Shown: positions 1 to 8,816 of the stretch, piece by piece
Layout of the letters: every line of letters begins with the position of its first letter
Position numbering within the stretch: the first letter of the stretch is position 1
Source: a virus
Length of the DNA stretch: 64,000 bases
Direction: 5' to 3' (one strand)
IMG/VR virus record: IMGVR_UViG_3300047666_000499
Span: 1-64,000 of that record
Notes under the pieces: generated by a model
What the model was told of the DNA's origin: nothing
Seen by the model: only the letters and a program-made list of their open reading frames with translations
Databases searched by the model: none
Translations under genes and position numbers: made by a program

Positions 1-70
1 TGGGAAGCTCAACTGGACGAGCAGCGGATTCCAAATCCGCCGGCTGTGGGTTCGAACCCCACCCCTCGTG
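1..70 (+). tRNA. tRNA-Trp (anticodon CCA), 5' end missing
   Basis: The D stem GCTC/GAGC, the anticodon stem GCGGA/TCCGC with loop TTCCAAA (anticodon CCA), and the T arm GTGGG-TTCGAAC-CCCAC are all visible. The 3' acceptor strand CCCTCGT ends at 69, with discriminator G at 70. No CCA tail is encoded. Only the last four bases of the 5' acceptor strand (TGGG) are in the window, so about three bases lie upstream. The first visible base would form a T-T mismatch. Confidence 0.88.
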
Positions 71-82
71 CAAAAGATAAAC

Positions 83-154
83 GTTAGAGTGGCCGAGCGG
101 CTGAGGCGGTGGATTGCAAATCCATTTACGGGGGTTCGAATCCCTCCTCTAACT
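83..154 (+). tRNA. tRNA-Cys (anticodon GCA)
   Basis: The acceptor stem GTTAGAG/CTCTAAC pairs perfectly. The anticodon stem GTGGA/TCCAT holds the loop TTGCAAA (anticodon GCA). The T arm is GGGGG-TTCGAAT-CCCTC. The long D arm (TGGCCGAGCGGCTGAGGC) resembles that of bacterial tRNA-Cys. The discriminator is T154 and CCA is not encoded. Confidence 0.93.
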
Positions 155-160
155 CAACAT

Positions 161-233
161 AGCTCCGTAGCTCAATGGATAGAGCACCTGACTACGAATC
201 AGGAGGTTGAAGGTTCGAGTCCTTCCGGGGCTA
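161..233 (+). tRNA. tRNA-Arg (anticodon ACG)
   Basis: The acceptor AGCTCCG pairs with CGGGGCT with one G-T pair. The anticodon stem CCTGA/TCAGG carries loop CTACGAA (anticodon ACG). The T arm is GAAGG-TTCGAGT-CCTTC. The discriminator is A233 and CCA is not encoded. The three tRNA genes lie 6-12 bases apart and probably share a transcript. Confidence 0.94.
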
Positions 234-275
234 CTTTACTTGGCTAGTAAAAGCTTTTATGTGATTAATTGCGGC

Positions 276-347
276 ATGAAAAGATTAATAGTAAGATTCC
301 GAAAGTGGTTCCGCCGAATGAACGGCATTCTCCCAACAGAGAAGTAA
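276..347 (+). CDS. possible 23-residue basic micro-protein
   Basis: A short reading frame lies between the tRNA cluster and the first clear gene. It starts MKRLIVRFRKWFRRM and ends TEK, with a strongly basic, amphipathic N-terminal half. No family is recognised. Nothing beyond the intact frame and its composition supports it, and chance is a fair alternative. The rest of 234-413 holds only AT-rich sequence and a weak promoter-like motif. Confidence 0.2.
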   Translation: MKRLIVRFRKWFRRMNGILPTEK

Positions 348-379
348 CCTGAGCGCTTTAGATTAAACTCTTATATTTT

Positions 380-412
380 CCCTTATACAATAAGAAAATT
401 AAAATAAGAGAA
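380..412 (+). promoter_or_regulatory. weak promoter candidate upstream of the packaging operon
   Basis: CCCTTA (380-385) is followed after 19 bases by TAAGAGAA (405-412). The first box matches the other promoters in this window. The second keeps only the TA and abuts the ATG at 414, so it would give an almost leaderless transcript. Confidence 0.25.
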
Positions 413-413
413 T

Positions 414-641
414 ATGTCAAGACACATTTATTTCCACGAGGGTGATAAAGTTCAGATCAAACATGATCTAAACAACAAGCCCGAAATGCTCGTAAAGAAA
501 GTGCAAAAAGCACGAGTAGGACGAGACGAAGAAGAAGAATCCAAATCTGTATTATTGGGCGTAACCTGTTTTTGGTTCACCGATACACTTCTTTACCAAC
601 AACAAACTTTCAATTCTAAGGATCTCGAAAAACTAGACTAA
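414..641 (+). CDS. small hypothetical protein at the head of the packaging operon
   Basis: This 75-residue protein is not recognised. It has a basic N-terminal half with a Lys/Arg/Glu-rich stretch at residues 27-45 and a more hydrophobic C-terminal third with several aromatic residues. No signal peptide or membrane segment is visible. It ends two bases before the next gene, a probable small terminase subunit, so it is likely translated in the same operon. By position it could be a packaging accessory or DNA-binding factor, but nothing in the sequence proves this. Confidence 0.7.
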   Translation: MSRHIYFHEGDKVQIKHDLNNKPEMLVKKVQKARVGRDEEEESKSVLLGVTCFWFTDTLLYQQQTFNSKDLEKLD

Positions 642-643
642 TT

Positions 644-1246
644 ATGTTGAAATTCACTGTAAACAATGATAACGTTTGCATCGATCCCAACATAAAGATT
701 ATCCAAGAGTTCAATAATATATTGAAGCACGGGAAATCTATAGAGGACGAGGATCATGCTCTGCGTATGTTACTGTACGTATTCTATTGCTGCGACCTTA
801 CGGAAGATAACGTTATGCGTGATCTTGATTTCCGTATGAAGGAAGAGCAATCTATGGTACGTGCCTTCCGCAACAAGAAGACAGAATTCACCAAGCGTGA
901 ACGCGAGCTAATAGAGGCGGCCATCGATGCCTACAACTTTTTCAACGAGACTTCTGCAGAACGAGCTATTTTGTCTATAGATGCCAAGATTGATGAGGCC
1001 CGTAGTGAGCTGGATGACTTCAAGATAGAAAGAGTCCGAAACGTTAACGAGGGCACCGGGGTAGTAACCTTTGCTTCCAACATAAGCGAGATGGGTACCC
1101 TAACGAAGCAGATCGGCGAGATGATGACCTTAAAAGTTAGTATAACCAACGCCGCTAAGAAACTGGAGAACTCTGGTAGAGTGCGCGGCGGTAAAGGATC
1201 ATCCCTGATAGAACGAGGGAACTTGGTTCGTAAGAACGAAGAGTAA
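644..1246 (+). CDS. putative small terminase subunit
   Basis: This 200-residue, largely helical protein lies immediately upstream of the large terminase, with the stop and next start overlapping by one base (taATGg). Its centre (about residues 70-135) is rich in charged helices that could form an oligomeric coiled coil, and the C-terminus is basic (RVRGGKGSS). Small terminase subunits are typically helical oligomers encoded directly before TerL and recognise the packaging start. The call therefore rests on position and composition, since I see no diagnostic motif. It could be another packaging accessory. Confidence 0.45.
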   Translation: MLKFTVNNDNVCIDPNIKIIQEFNNILKHGKSIEDEDHALRMLLYVFYCCDLTEDNVMRDLDFRMKEEQSMVRAFRNKKTEFTKRERELIEAAIDAYNFFNETSAERAILSIDAKIDEARSELDDFKIERVRNVNEGTGVVTFASNISEMGTLTKQIGEMMTLKVSITNAAKKLENSGRVRGGKGSSLIERGNLVRKNEE

Positions 1247-3534
1247 TGGCAATATCCAAAAAGAAAATAGACGTATCCAAGCAGCCCGAGTTATTCGGCG
1301 TGAAGAACAATTATGATCCTTTCGATCTGAAGTTTTTGCGCACAGACGAACATGGGGAAATTTGGAACGGTGAGTTCAAGGTCACAGGAGCACCCCAGAA
1401 GCTGAGGGGAGTACCCACAGGCGAGGAAGAGATCAGGTTGACTGATTATTTAGTGCACAGACCTGTTCCCAAGGAAGTTATCGCGTGGCAAAACATACCG
1501 AACTACCACCCCGACTCCTTGGATATGGAGAACTGGTATCAACCCTTAGCGGATTACTGCTATGATGGGGTGTGGGTAGACGGGGAGTACTGGAACCCAT
1601 ACATGATGTATTGGTTGAACATATTTGTTTTCCCAGTTCCTATCTATGACGAACATGGAGATCCCACTGAGGATTTCGAAACTAGCTACGCAACCTACTG
1701 CAATATTGACAGATACTTCTTTGACTACTGCTGGAAGGCGGAGCTCATGCGTTTAGATTGTGCTATCATGGGAGGTCGTGGGGTTGGTAAGTCCTACATG
1801 TACAACTGCATCCTTGACAGGGAATACAGATTGTTCCCGGGGGCGGTAAATGTCGTATCTTCTACAAACGAGGATACAACAAATGAGGCATGGGATAAAA
1901 TTGAGAAAGGTATGGAAGCCATAGAGGCCAAGCACCGTGCTCTTAAATACAAAAGATTAACGGACTCTTCCACAAGAAAAGAGGCCGGAGAAATAGTTGA
2001 ACTACCAGACGGTACCACAGAGAAGCGTGGCCACTTGGCAGTATTTGAAAAGATTATATACGGTAAGAACGCCGGTAAGACAAGGGGTAAGCGTCCACGA
2101 AAACAATTGTTCGAGGAGTTTGCAGCCTTTCCACCGTCACACCAAAAGGGTTCGTTACGAGCTTGTATGCGTGAGAGTCGTGGTTCTTGGTGGGTAATGG
2201 GATCGATTAAGAAATGTACAGTGCTTTACTCTGGTACAGGTGGAACCGTTGAAAACGATGAAGCTGAAGGAGTGTTCTGTAACCCAAAATCAAACGGTAT
2301 CTTGCCAACGCACGATTTCCCGGATGCGCCAAACGGTTCAGGCTTCTTCTGCCCTACTCACATTAAGCGAGCGGGTACTTGGGAGAAAACGGGTTGCCCT
2401 GATGTTACTCAGGCTACGTTAGAAGTAAAAGAAGAAAGAGAGGCCGCTAAGGGCGACACCGAATCTTACATGGGATTACTACAAGAGTACCCTATGAACA
2501 TTAGAGAGGTGTTTACTAGACGTGGTGTTAACATATTTAATCAAGAACGTATTGCTGCTCAACGTATTAGAATAGAGCACGAGAAAGATTGTCCAAAGCC
2601 CGAACGCGGATTCCTTAAGTGGTTGAAGAACGAGGCTGGCAAGAATCTATCTGTTGTATGGGAACCTAGCACGGTTGGTGATATTGAAATTATTGAGCAC
2701 CCATACTGGTTGACTGAGCAGAGTAGAGAAGACGAGAAAGCACCTATGAACAATCTTTACGTCGGAGGATGTGATAGTATTGACCAAGGGACAATGGATT
2801 CTTCCTACGCGACAGACAGCCGTAGAGGTTCTGAGCTAGGTATACTGATCAAGAAGCGTGTCGTGGATGGGAACTACTGGGGAACTACCTCAAACATTTA
2901 CGTTGCAAAATACGTAAAACGTTCTGCCAACGTTCGTTCTGACTGGGATAACGCTCTGAAGCTTGCTGTGTATTACAACGCAGAGGTGAATATAGAGTAT
3001 ACCAAGATTGGTATTGTAGGTTGGTTCAGAGACCAAGGTTACTACCGCCTGCTAAAGAAAAGACCAACAATCAACCTGACAAGTGGGGATCCGTCCAAAC
3101 TGTCACACTTGGTTGGTACAACCGCCGCCGGGCCTATTATTGATCACCAAGATCAAAAGATCGCTGCATATCTAGAAGATTACAGCGACGAAATTTGGTT
3201 CCCGGACATTCTACAACAACTACAGGATTACAATCGTGAGGACAGAACTAAGTTTGATTTAGTCATAGCGATGGGGTTATGTGAGCTTGCAGATGAGGAT
3301 TTGATGGGTAAAGCCGCAAAGCCGCCGTCTAAGGCTACTGAGGGGTTCCAACTATATGGTTGTTATACTGACCCGGTAACAGGTTATAAGAAGCATGGTC
3401 TGATACCAGACAAGAAGAGTGGTAAAGACGAATTAGATACGATTTTGAAGGAAGCTGCTGAGTTCAGAGCGCGCGGAAGTGTGCGTTGGATAGATGCCAG
3501 TGACCCGGACAACGTTGAGGTACATTATCAATAG
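1246..3534 (+). CDS. terL: terminase large subunit (packaging ATPase and nuclease)
   Basis: TerL powers DNA translocation into the prohead and cuts the genome concatemer. The 762-residue protein has a Walker A motif GGRGVGKS at residues 176-183 and a Walker B-like strand LFEEFA at 288-293. The C-terminal RNase H-like nuclease has candidate metal ligands D510 and D513 in GGCDSIDQG, an acidic strand NIEYTKIGI, and a late aspartate near D671 (KFDLVIAMG). The length and the roughly 170-residue extension before the ATPase are usual for TerL of crAss-like and other Bacteroidota phages. It starts one base inside the stop of the preceding gene and is followed by a 65-base gap holding a promoter. Confidence 0.95.
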   Translation: MAISKKKIDVSKQPELFGVKNNYDPFDLKFLRTDEHGEIWNGEFKVTGAPQKLRGVPTGEEEIRLTDYLVHRPVPKEVIAWQNIPNYHPDSLDMENWYQPLADYCYDGVWVDGEYWNPYMMYWLNIFVFPVPIYDEHGDPTEDFETSYATYCNIDRYFFDYCWKAELMRLDCAIMGGRGVGKSYMYNCILDREYRLFPGAVNVVSSTNEDTTNEAWDKIEKGMEAIEAKHRALKYKRLTDSSTRKEAGEIVELPDGTTEKRGHLAVFEKIIYGKNAGKTRGKRPRKQLFEEFAAFPPSHQKGSLRACMRESRGSWWVMGSIKKCTVLYSGTGGTVENDEAEGVFCNPKSNGILPTHDFPDAPNGSGFFCPTHIKRAGTWEKTGCPDVTQATLEVKEEREAAKGDTESYMGLLQEYPMNIREVFTRRGVNIFNQERIAAQRIRIEHEKDCPKPERGFLKWLKNEAGKNLSVVWEPSTVGDIEIIEHPYWLTEQSREDEKAPMNNLYVGGCDSIDQGTMDSSYATDSRRGSELGILIKKRVVDGNYWGTTSNIYVAKYVKRSANVRSDWDNALKLAVYYNAEVNIEYTKIGIVGWFRDQGYYRLLKKRPTINLTSGDPSKLSHLVGTTAAGPIIDHQDQKIAAYLEDYSDEIWFPDILQQLQDYNREDRTKFDLVIAMGLCELADEDLMGKAAKPPSKATEGFQLYGCYTDPVTGYKKHGLIPDKKSGKDELDTILKEAAEFRARGSVRWIDASDPDNVEVHYQ

Positions 3535-3538
3535 TACC

Positions 3539-3568
3539 TTGACAAATAGTTTGCTTTTCGTATTATTA
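3539..3568 (+). promoter_or_regulatory. promoter, TTG-N19-TATTATTA
   Basis: CCTTG (TTG 3539-3541) is followed after 19 bases by TATTATTA (3561-3568). This matches the Bacteroidota -33/-7 arrangement. The start codon of the tandem-GroES gene lies 32 bases downstream. Confidence 0.6.
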
Positions 3569-3599
3569 GCGCTATAAGTAATAAGTAAATAAGAACAAT

Positions 3600-4193
3600 A
3601 TGGAGAAAATGAAAGTTACGCCTCACTACGTAAATGTGCTGGCAGAAGTTACCGTATTACCAACAGAAGTTAATGGTGTATATGTAGGTGAACAGTCCGA
3701 GGGGACAATGACAAGAGCAGAGTTCTATTACGGAACAGCTTTGAAGAAAGGCCCTTTAGCGAACGAAAAAGATCAGTGTCCTGAACTAGAAGAAGGAGAT
3801 GGGATCATTTTTAACCAGTTTGCTGGACACCACGTTGCAACAGACGACGGTTTTTGTAAAGTCTTAAGAGGACATGATATAGTAGCAATTGTAAGTGATT
3901 TAACGAATATGAACGAGGAAACAATTAAACCGACAGGTGACAGAATTTTAGTTAGAATTATTGGCGAGGAGCTAATCAGTGAGGATGGTGTGTATGATGA
4001 CACATCGGAAGATCCTAGAGATTTAGCAACACAGAAGGGATTAGTAATCTCTTGTGGGCCGAACGCAGAGCAAATTGAGGCAGGGACAACTATTTGTTTC
4101 GACCCATACTGCGGGAACTTAATCGTTAACGAAGCGAATAAGCAATTGAAAACTATAAATAGTTTTGATGTACTGTTTTCACTAGGTAAGTAA
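3600..4193 (+). CDS. tandem GroES-like co-chaperonin domain protein
   Basis: This 197-residue protein reads as two consecutive GroES-like (Cpn10) domains. The C-terminal copy (about residues 108-196) has the family start GDRILVRI and continues through GLVISCGPNAEQIEAG, a Phe-Asp-Pro-Tyr segment, and a closing strand SFDVLFSL like the GroES SDILAI end. The N-terminal copy (about 5-100) has the same order: an ALKKGP turn, ELEEGDGIIFNQ, and a closing HDIVAIV. GroES caps GroEL during folding, and phage versions such as T4 gp31 support capsid folding. It has its own promoter and sits between terL and portal, one base overlapping the portal gene. A role in capsid folding or a purely structural role are both inference. 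Confidence 0.72.
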   Translation: MEKMKVTPHYVNVLAEVTVLPTEVNGVYVGEQSEGTMTRAEFYYGTALKKGPLANEKDQCPELEEGDGIIFNQFAGHHVATDDGFCKVLRGHDIVAIVSDLTNMNEETIKPTGDRILVRIIGEELISEDGVYDDTSEDPRDLATQKGLVISCGPNAEQIEAGTTICFDPYCGNLIVNEANKQLKTINSFDVLFSLGK

Positions 4194-6553
4194 TGAGTGT
4201 ATTTGTAAACAACTATTATAACGTAGAAGATCTCTACACCACAGAGAAGGAAAAGAACACGTTCGATTACCTTAGCAAGTCTGTGGACTACTATATTACG
4301 TCGCTGGTCAACGAGAAACCGAGGATCAAGAAGGCGCGTAATCTGTATGAGGGTATTCGCGACAGAGAAGAGTTCAGGTACTTAGAGGAAACTTTTGGTA
4401 TTGAGACTCCTATTGCTGTCAAGATGACTCCCCTTATTAAGACACGGATCGACGTGTTGTTAGGTCTTCTTCTTGATGAAGTGTTTACATACAGAGTGTC
4501 AGTCAATGATAACAACACTCTAACCGATATTGAAAACAAAAAGAAGAACGAGAGAGCCGAGCGTATTATCGCTGGTTATCGTAAGCAAATGAACGGTAAC
4601 ATAAACAAGCTGAAGCAGGGCCAACCGCCTGTAGCCGATGTTGTTACACAGAAGTTCTTGGATCGTATAGAGAAATCTATCAACGACGAGTTCATCAGCC
4701 AGTTCGAGATTGCCTGCCAGTCTCTTCTACAATTTTTTGAACAAGATAACACAATAGACCTCAAGCAAAAGGTCAAGCAATTCTTCTTAGATCTATTAAT
4801 CTCTGGTGAGGCGTTTTATCGCACTTACGTAGACCGATTGGGTGAAGATCCTAAGATAGAAATTTGCAAACCAGAGAACATATTCTTCTCTAAACGTACT
4901 GACCATCAGTTCCTATCTTCGGGTACACAGCCAAATGTAAACGCGGTCGTGCACCGTACCTACATGAAGCGTTCTGAGATCCTTAACAAATGGGGTCACT
5001 TGATGAATGAGACTGATAAGAAGCGCATCTTCGGGGATTACGACGGCACGGCCAGTCATAACCTCTATGATCCTAGAGCTTTAGATTACGTTTACAGGCA
5101 GGATAGCACTTCTGAAAGCATTCATAATCAGCATACGAATAACGACTTAGACACGCTGCCGGTTTACCACACAGAGTGGTTGGCTAACAACGTTGTCGAG
5201 CTCACTGATGATCGTAAGGACAGCCTGCGTAACGTGGAAGGTTCTACCATTTCTAAGAAGTGGTCTGACACACACGGTAAAGGAGCGGGTTCTGGTGCGG
5301 CTAAAAAGCACGGTTACAGATTAGATCGCTACGAGGGAGTTCGTATAGGTGATGACATTTACCTGAACATGGGAAAGAGCCGTTGGACACCACGTTCTAT
5401 CGGCCAGCCTTGGGTAACTACACTATCTTACAACGGCGTAGCGTACAACGACAGAAACGGAACTCCGTATTCTATCACGTTAGCCTTGAAAGATTTACAA
5501 GATTCATATGACATTATACATTTTTTCCGTGATAATCTTATTGCTAATTCCGGCGTTGATGGTTCGCGTATTAACCTTGCGGCTATTCCAAAGGTACTTG
5601 GCCAAGATTATATGGAGCGTATCCTTAAGTTCATGGCTTTCCGTAAGCAGGGTGTCGAACTATATGACCCCACAGAAGACGGGGCGCACTTGTTCAACCA
5701 TTACGGTGATTTTAAAGGATCACTCAACGGGCAGATTGTTGAATCTCTTAACTCCGTACTTGAGTCTATCGAAAGACAGGCCGACGTTGTTACCGGGGTC
5801 AATAGACACATGTATGCTGCTGCAGAAGTTAGAGACGCTGTATCCAACGTCAAAGTTGGTCAACAGCAAACTAGTCTCATCACTAAAGATATCTTTGAGT
5901 TAGTCTATACGTCTAGAAAGCACATGCTTACAGACTTGATTAACCAAGCAAAAATTACATACCGTAAAGGTAAACGAGGTTCATATATCGTGGGGCACAG
6001 AACTATCTTGTTCGACGCATTCCCGGAGCACTTCTGTTTCACCGATTACAATATTCATATTATCAACTCTAGCAAGGAAAACCTTAAACTAGAGAAGTTA
6101 AGCGCTATTATTCCTGAACTTGCAGCAGCTGGGGTGTTAGGACACGACGTTATCGTTAAGATGACGATGTCTGAGTCTCCAACTGAGATACTGAAGCTCA
6201 TAGAGGATAGTATGGCCAAGCATGAGGAGTCTAACGACATTGCGGGTCAGTTGCAACAACAACTGGAACAAATGCAGGGCCAGCTCAAAGAAGTCGAAGG
6301 TCAACTGCAACAAGCTCAAAAGCAAGCTGATGCCGCGAGCGAACAAGAGGTGCAGCTTAAGGTTCAGAACCAAGAGATGCAAACTTACGAGAGCAGAAAC
6401 AGAGTTCGCCAAGGGGACGAAAGGTTGGATCTGGATCGCTATTCTACCACAGAGGAGGTTAAGAAAGACCAAGAGATTGTACAACTGGAACGCGAGCAGC
6501 TGTATGCTGAGAACGCGCAAGGTAATTCCAAAGAAGTCAGAAATAATTTCTAA
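4193..6553 (+). CDS. portal protein
   Basis: The portal forms the dodecameric ring at the capsid vertex through which DNA is packaged and ejected. The 786-residue size, position after terL, and mixed alpha/beta body (about residues 20-640) fit crAss-like portals. The C-terminal part (about 680-786) is a long Gln/Glu-rich coiled coil (QLQQQLEQMQGQLKEVEGQL), consistent with a portal barrel or a tail reaching into the capsid. The start overlaps the preceding stop by one base and the end overlaps the next start by one base. No single catalytic motif exists for this family, so the call depends on context, length and overall look. Confidence 0.85.
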   Translation: MSVFVNNYYNVEDLYTTEKEKNTFDYLSKSVDYYITSLVNEKPRIKKARNLYEGIRDREEFRYLEETFGIETPIAVKMTPLIKTRIDVLLGLLLDEVFTYRVSVNDNNTLTDIENKKKNERAERIIAGYRKQMNGNINKLKQGQPPVADVVTQKFLDRIEKSINDEFISQFEIACQSLLQFFEQDNTIDLKQKVKQFFLDLLISGEAFYRTYVDRLGEDPKIEICKPENIFFSKRTDHQFLSSGTQPNVNAVVHRTYMKRSEILNKWGHLMNETDKKRIFGDYDGTASHNLYDPRALDYVYRQDSTSESIHNQHTNNDLDTLPVYHTEWLANNVVELTDDRKDSLRNVEGSTISKKWSDTHGKGAGSGAAKKHGYRLDRYEGVRIGDDIYLNMGKSRWTPRSIGQPWVTTLSYNGVAYNDRNGTPYSITLALKDLQDSYDIIHFFRDNLIANSGVDGSRINLAAIPKVLGQDYMERILKFMAFRKQGVELYDPTEDGAHLFNHYGDFKGSLNGQIVESLNSVLESIERQADVVTGVNRHMYAAAEVRDAVSNVKVGQQQTSLITKDIFELVYTSRKHMLTDLINQAKITYRKGKRGSYIVGHRTILFDAFPEHFCFTDYNIHIINSSKENLKLEKLSAIIPELAAAGVLGHDVIVKMTMSESPTEILKLIEDSMAKHEESNDIAGQLQQQLEQMQGQLKEVEGQLQQAQKQADAASEQEVQLKVQNQEMQTYESRNRVRQGDERLDLDRYSTTEEVKKDQEIVQLEREQLYAENAQGNSKEVRNNF

Positions 6554-6702
6554 TGGAAGACAAGAGGTACATAATCAAGATCGATCGCAGAACCGAATAC
6601 AAGGTAATTGAGCATCAACTGTACAAGCCGAAATGGCTAGCGTACTTTGGTGGTATAGAGGGAGTGAGAGAATTTATTAAAAACTACGATAACGAAAAGT
6701 AA
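6553..6702 (+). CDS. 49-residue hypothetical protein between portal and structural gene
   Basis: This short intact frame begins MEDKRYIIKIDRRTEYKVIE and ends NYDNEK. Both of its ends overlap neighbouring genes by one base in the taATGg arrangement used throughout this operon, which is strong support that it is translated. The composition is charged and beta-rich, then helical, with no membrane segment. No family is recognised. Confidence 0.7.
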   Translation: MEDKRYIIKIDRRTEYKVIEHQLYKPKWLAYFGGIEGVREFIKNYDNEK

Positions 6703-7853
6703 TGGACGTAAGAATTATAGAAACAGTAGCGACTAGCGGGGGATTGAACGACGCAGGATTCAGAGTTGATGGATCTGTGGAGAACATCTCCTTAGACTGG
6801 GATCACGCTAACCAGAGACTATCTGTTGTGGATTACAACATGAACTACAGCATCCTCCCTATACAGCTGTATAACGAGGGGGTAAAAAAAGTATTCTTAA
6901 CCTACAACGGTAAGAGTTGTGACACCGGCCAGTTTTTAGAGACTGTGGTTATGGAGTCCAGCGATGAAGATGATGTGAATCAGATTCCTTGTTATAACAA
7001 CTCAAACGAGTGGTGGTATTCTCCGGCGGAGTTTACTTACCCAGATGAGGTTAGACAATTAACAAACCCTGCTGACTACGCAACAAAGCCGTATGATTAC
7101 AGAGAAGGGTTCACCGTAGTAAAGCAGTTCTTAACGTCTCAGGCAAACTTGTGTTTGTCAGAACAGGTAGAATACACAGCTTTCTACAGGGCACCGACCT
7201 TGACATCGTTCATACCAGCTAACGTGGAAGCCAACCGAATCTACAAAGACGGGTGGTACACTTCTTATGCGTGTGTGGTTAGGGCACTTGAGACAGTAAC
7301 AACCACGGTTGGTACCGTCACTACAACGACATTGGTTACCCCGACTAACAGCGGTGGTACATTAGGTGTGGACACAGGAGACATCTTCTACTACGCACCT
7401 ACAAAGAGCTTCTACATAAACCTAACAGGTGCCATTGGTACCCTAGAGTTGTACAACACGACGTCAACGTTAGTGCATCCGGACTCAACGAACTGGATGA
7501 TAAACCCTACGTTCGACATGTGGCAAACTCTTATGAGAAACAACATAGGCCCTGCAATGGCAGATGATCCTATTTATTTCGCTGAGTCTCAACATTTGGT
7601 TACTTGCGACATGAATATGGCTATCCGTAATGAGGTCAAAAACATCTGCGGTTGCTGTGACAGCACTACGTTCGGTGTTAGTAGAGTTATGAACTACCAG
7701 AAACTAATGCAAAAACGCTTAGGGGCTTGGGTTAACTTCAACGAAGGCCTGTTCCATGAAGCAGCTTGCATACTACAGAACTCACGTAAGCTTTGCTACC
7801 AGTGTTTATACCACGGTGGTGAGTGTTTAACTAAACCTTCAGCATCATGCTAA
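6702..7853 (+). CDS. structural protein of unknown role (head or neck), Cys-rich C-terminus
   Basis: This 383-residue protein is not recognised by motif. It is mostly beta-rich, with a Thr/Val-rich stretch around residues 198-215. Its C-terminal quarter carries a cluster of cysteines (CGCC near 322, CYQC near 367, then two more before the end) that could bind metal or form disulfides. It sits in the portal-to-capsid operon and overlaps the next gene by seven bases, so a virion role (head completion, fibre or neck) is the natural inference. Confidence 0.65.
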   Translation: MDVRIIETVATSGGLNDAGFRVDGSVENISLDWDHANQRLSVVDYNMNYSILPIQLYNEGVKKVFLTYNGKSCDTGQFLETVVMESSDEDDVNQIPCYNNSNEWWYSPAEFTYPDEVRQLTNPADYATKPYDYREGFTVVKQFLTSQANLCLSEQVEYTAFYRAPTLTSFIPANVEANRIYKDGWYTSYACVVRALETVTTTVGTVTTTTLVTPTNSGGTLGVDTGDIFYYAPTKSFYINLTGAIGTLELYNTTSTLVHPDSTNWMINPTFDMWQTLMRNNIGPAMADDPIYFAESQHLVTCDMNMAIRNEVKNICGCCDSTTFGVSRVMNYQKLMQKRLGAWVNFNEGLFHEAACILQNSRKLCYQCLYHGGECLTKPSASC

Positions 7854-8275
7854 TACGATTTACAGATGACTACGTGGCCTTGATAAATTTGGGCTACGCA
7901 AAGATCGCGGATATCCACTGCACCCTTCACATGAAGGAGCCGTATGTGGGTGGTTCGCCAGCGTTGGATGGGTTATATGCCCATTCTATTGCTATCTCCG
8001 CTATTATCGATACTTTGTGTAACGATGATAACAGTGATCCCAAGTTCAACGAGGGCTTGTGGACATGTCTACGAGGTCTTGTAGCTAAGAACATCTGTTC
8101 CCCTCGTAAGAAGATATTAAAGAACGTAAGAAATTTACACGAGACTTCCCCAGTGAACGTCACAAGCACCGACGCTACAGGCCTCGTAAACGTATTCCCT
8201 TCCCAGCCTACAACGCCGGGTGAGGACACACCGTATATAGACGGTAATTCAGTATACCAACAAAATCAGAACTAA
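7847..8275 (+). CDS. small structural-operon protein, unknown function
   Basis: This 142-residue protein has a helical first two thirds with four cysteines and a Pro/Thr/Asn-rich, probably disordered C-terminal tail (about residues 104-142). It overlaps the previous gene by seven bases and the next start by one base, so its translation is probably coupled to both. It might be a partner of the Cys-rich protein before it. No family is recognised. Confidence 0.6.
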   Translation: MLIRFTDDYVALINLGYAKIADIHCTLHMKEPYVGGSPALDGLYAHSIAISAIIDTLCNDDNSDPKFNEGLWTCLRGLVAKNICSPRKKILKNVRNLHETSPVNVTSTDATGLVNVFPSQPTTPGEDTPYIDGNSVYQQNQN

Positions 8276-8748
8276 TGACACAAATCTTTGGAAATCAAAT
8301 GCCTAATAATGTTTTAGGGACATCGACTACTAACCCAAACGCGTTAGTGAATGATGATGCACCGGATACTGACAGCCGTCTAGTTAAGGTAACAAACGGA
8401 ATTACAGAAGTTACACCAAACTTCATGCATGACCACACGCGTTATGAATACATCTCGCCGACCGGTAATTCGCAGACTGTGAACTGGTACGCTCCTTTGA
8501 ACCAAGAGGATCGTAGCTTACACTGGTTGACCTTGGATAACTCTAACAACAGCACTGGTAAGTCCTTCGTATTCTCGGCGGATTACGTGTTTTTAGATGA
8601 CTCTGATGTAGCTATCATACCGAACGTGAACACATTGACACTGAACACATACACTCTCCCTGCTGGGGAAGTTTACGTTTGGTGGGCGACTGTCGTGGAC
8701 GGCAAGGTGTACCTAAGAGTTGCATCGTCAAGTGACCTAGCAATTTAA
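8275..8748 (+). CDS. small beta-rich structural protein, possible decoration or fibre base
   Basis: This 157-residue protein has a Gly/Asn/Ser-rich N-terminus (about 1-50) followed by a beta-strand-rich domain (about 55-157) containing NWYAPLNQ and EVYVWWATVVDGKVYLRV. This resembles small capsid-decoration or fibre-attachment domains in general style. It is the last gene before a 68-base non-coding gap. The function is inferred from position only. Confidence 0.55.
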   Translation: MTQIFGNQMPNNVLGTSTTNPNALVNDDAPDTDSRLVKVTNGITEVTPNFMHDHTRYEYISPTGNSQTVNWYAPLNQEDRSLHWLTLDNSNNSTGKSFVFSADYVFLDDSDVAIIPNVNTLTLNTYTLPAGEVYVWWATVVDGKVYLRVASSSDLAI

Positions 8749-8816
8749 GATTTTTTCTTTATATTTAAAAAATGTCCCAAAAAGAGGGCGATATATTAAT
8801 AAGTAAATAGAATGAT
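8749..8816 (+). promoter_or_regulatory. AT-rich leader of the scaffold-like gene
   Basis: The gap contains a T run and TATATTTA (8760-8767) but no TTG/TTA at the 19-20 base spacing seen elsewhere. A box reading AATAAGTAAATA just before the ATG also occurs before the gene at 3600, with a similar one before 11747. It may be a translation-initiation leader, because no Shine-Dalgarno sequence is present. Confidence 0.3.

Noticed and set aside
1-413. Integration site or integrase next to the tRNA cluster
   Set aside because: No integrase, no direct repeat of a tRNA end and no attachment core are visible. The tRNA genes look like phage-encoded ones.
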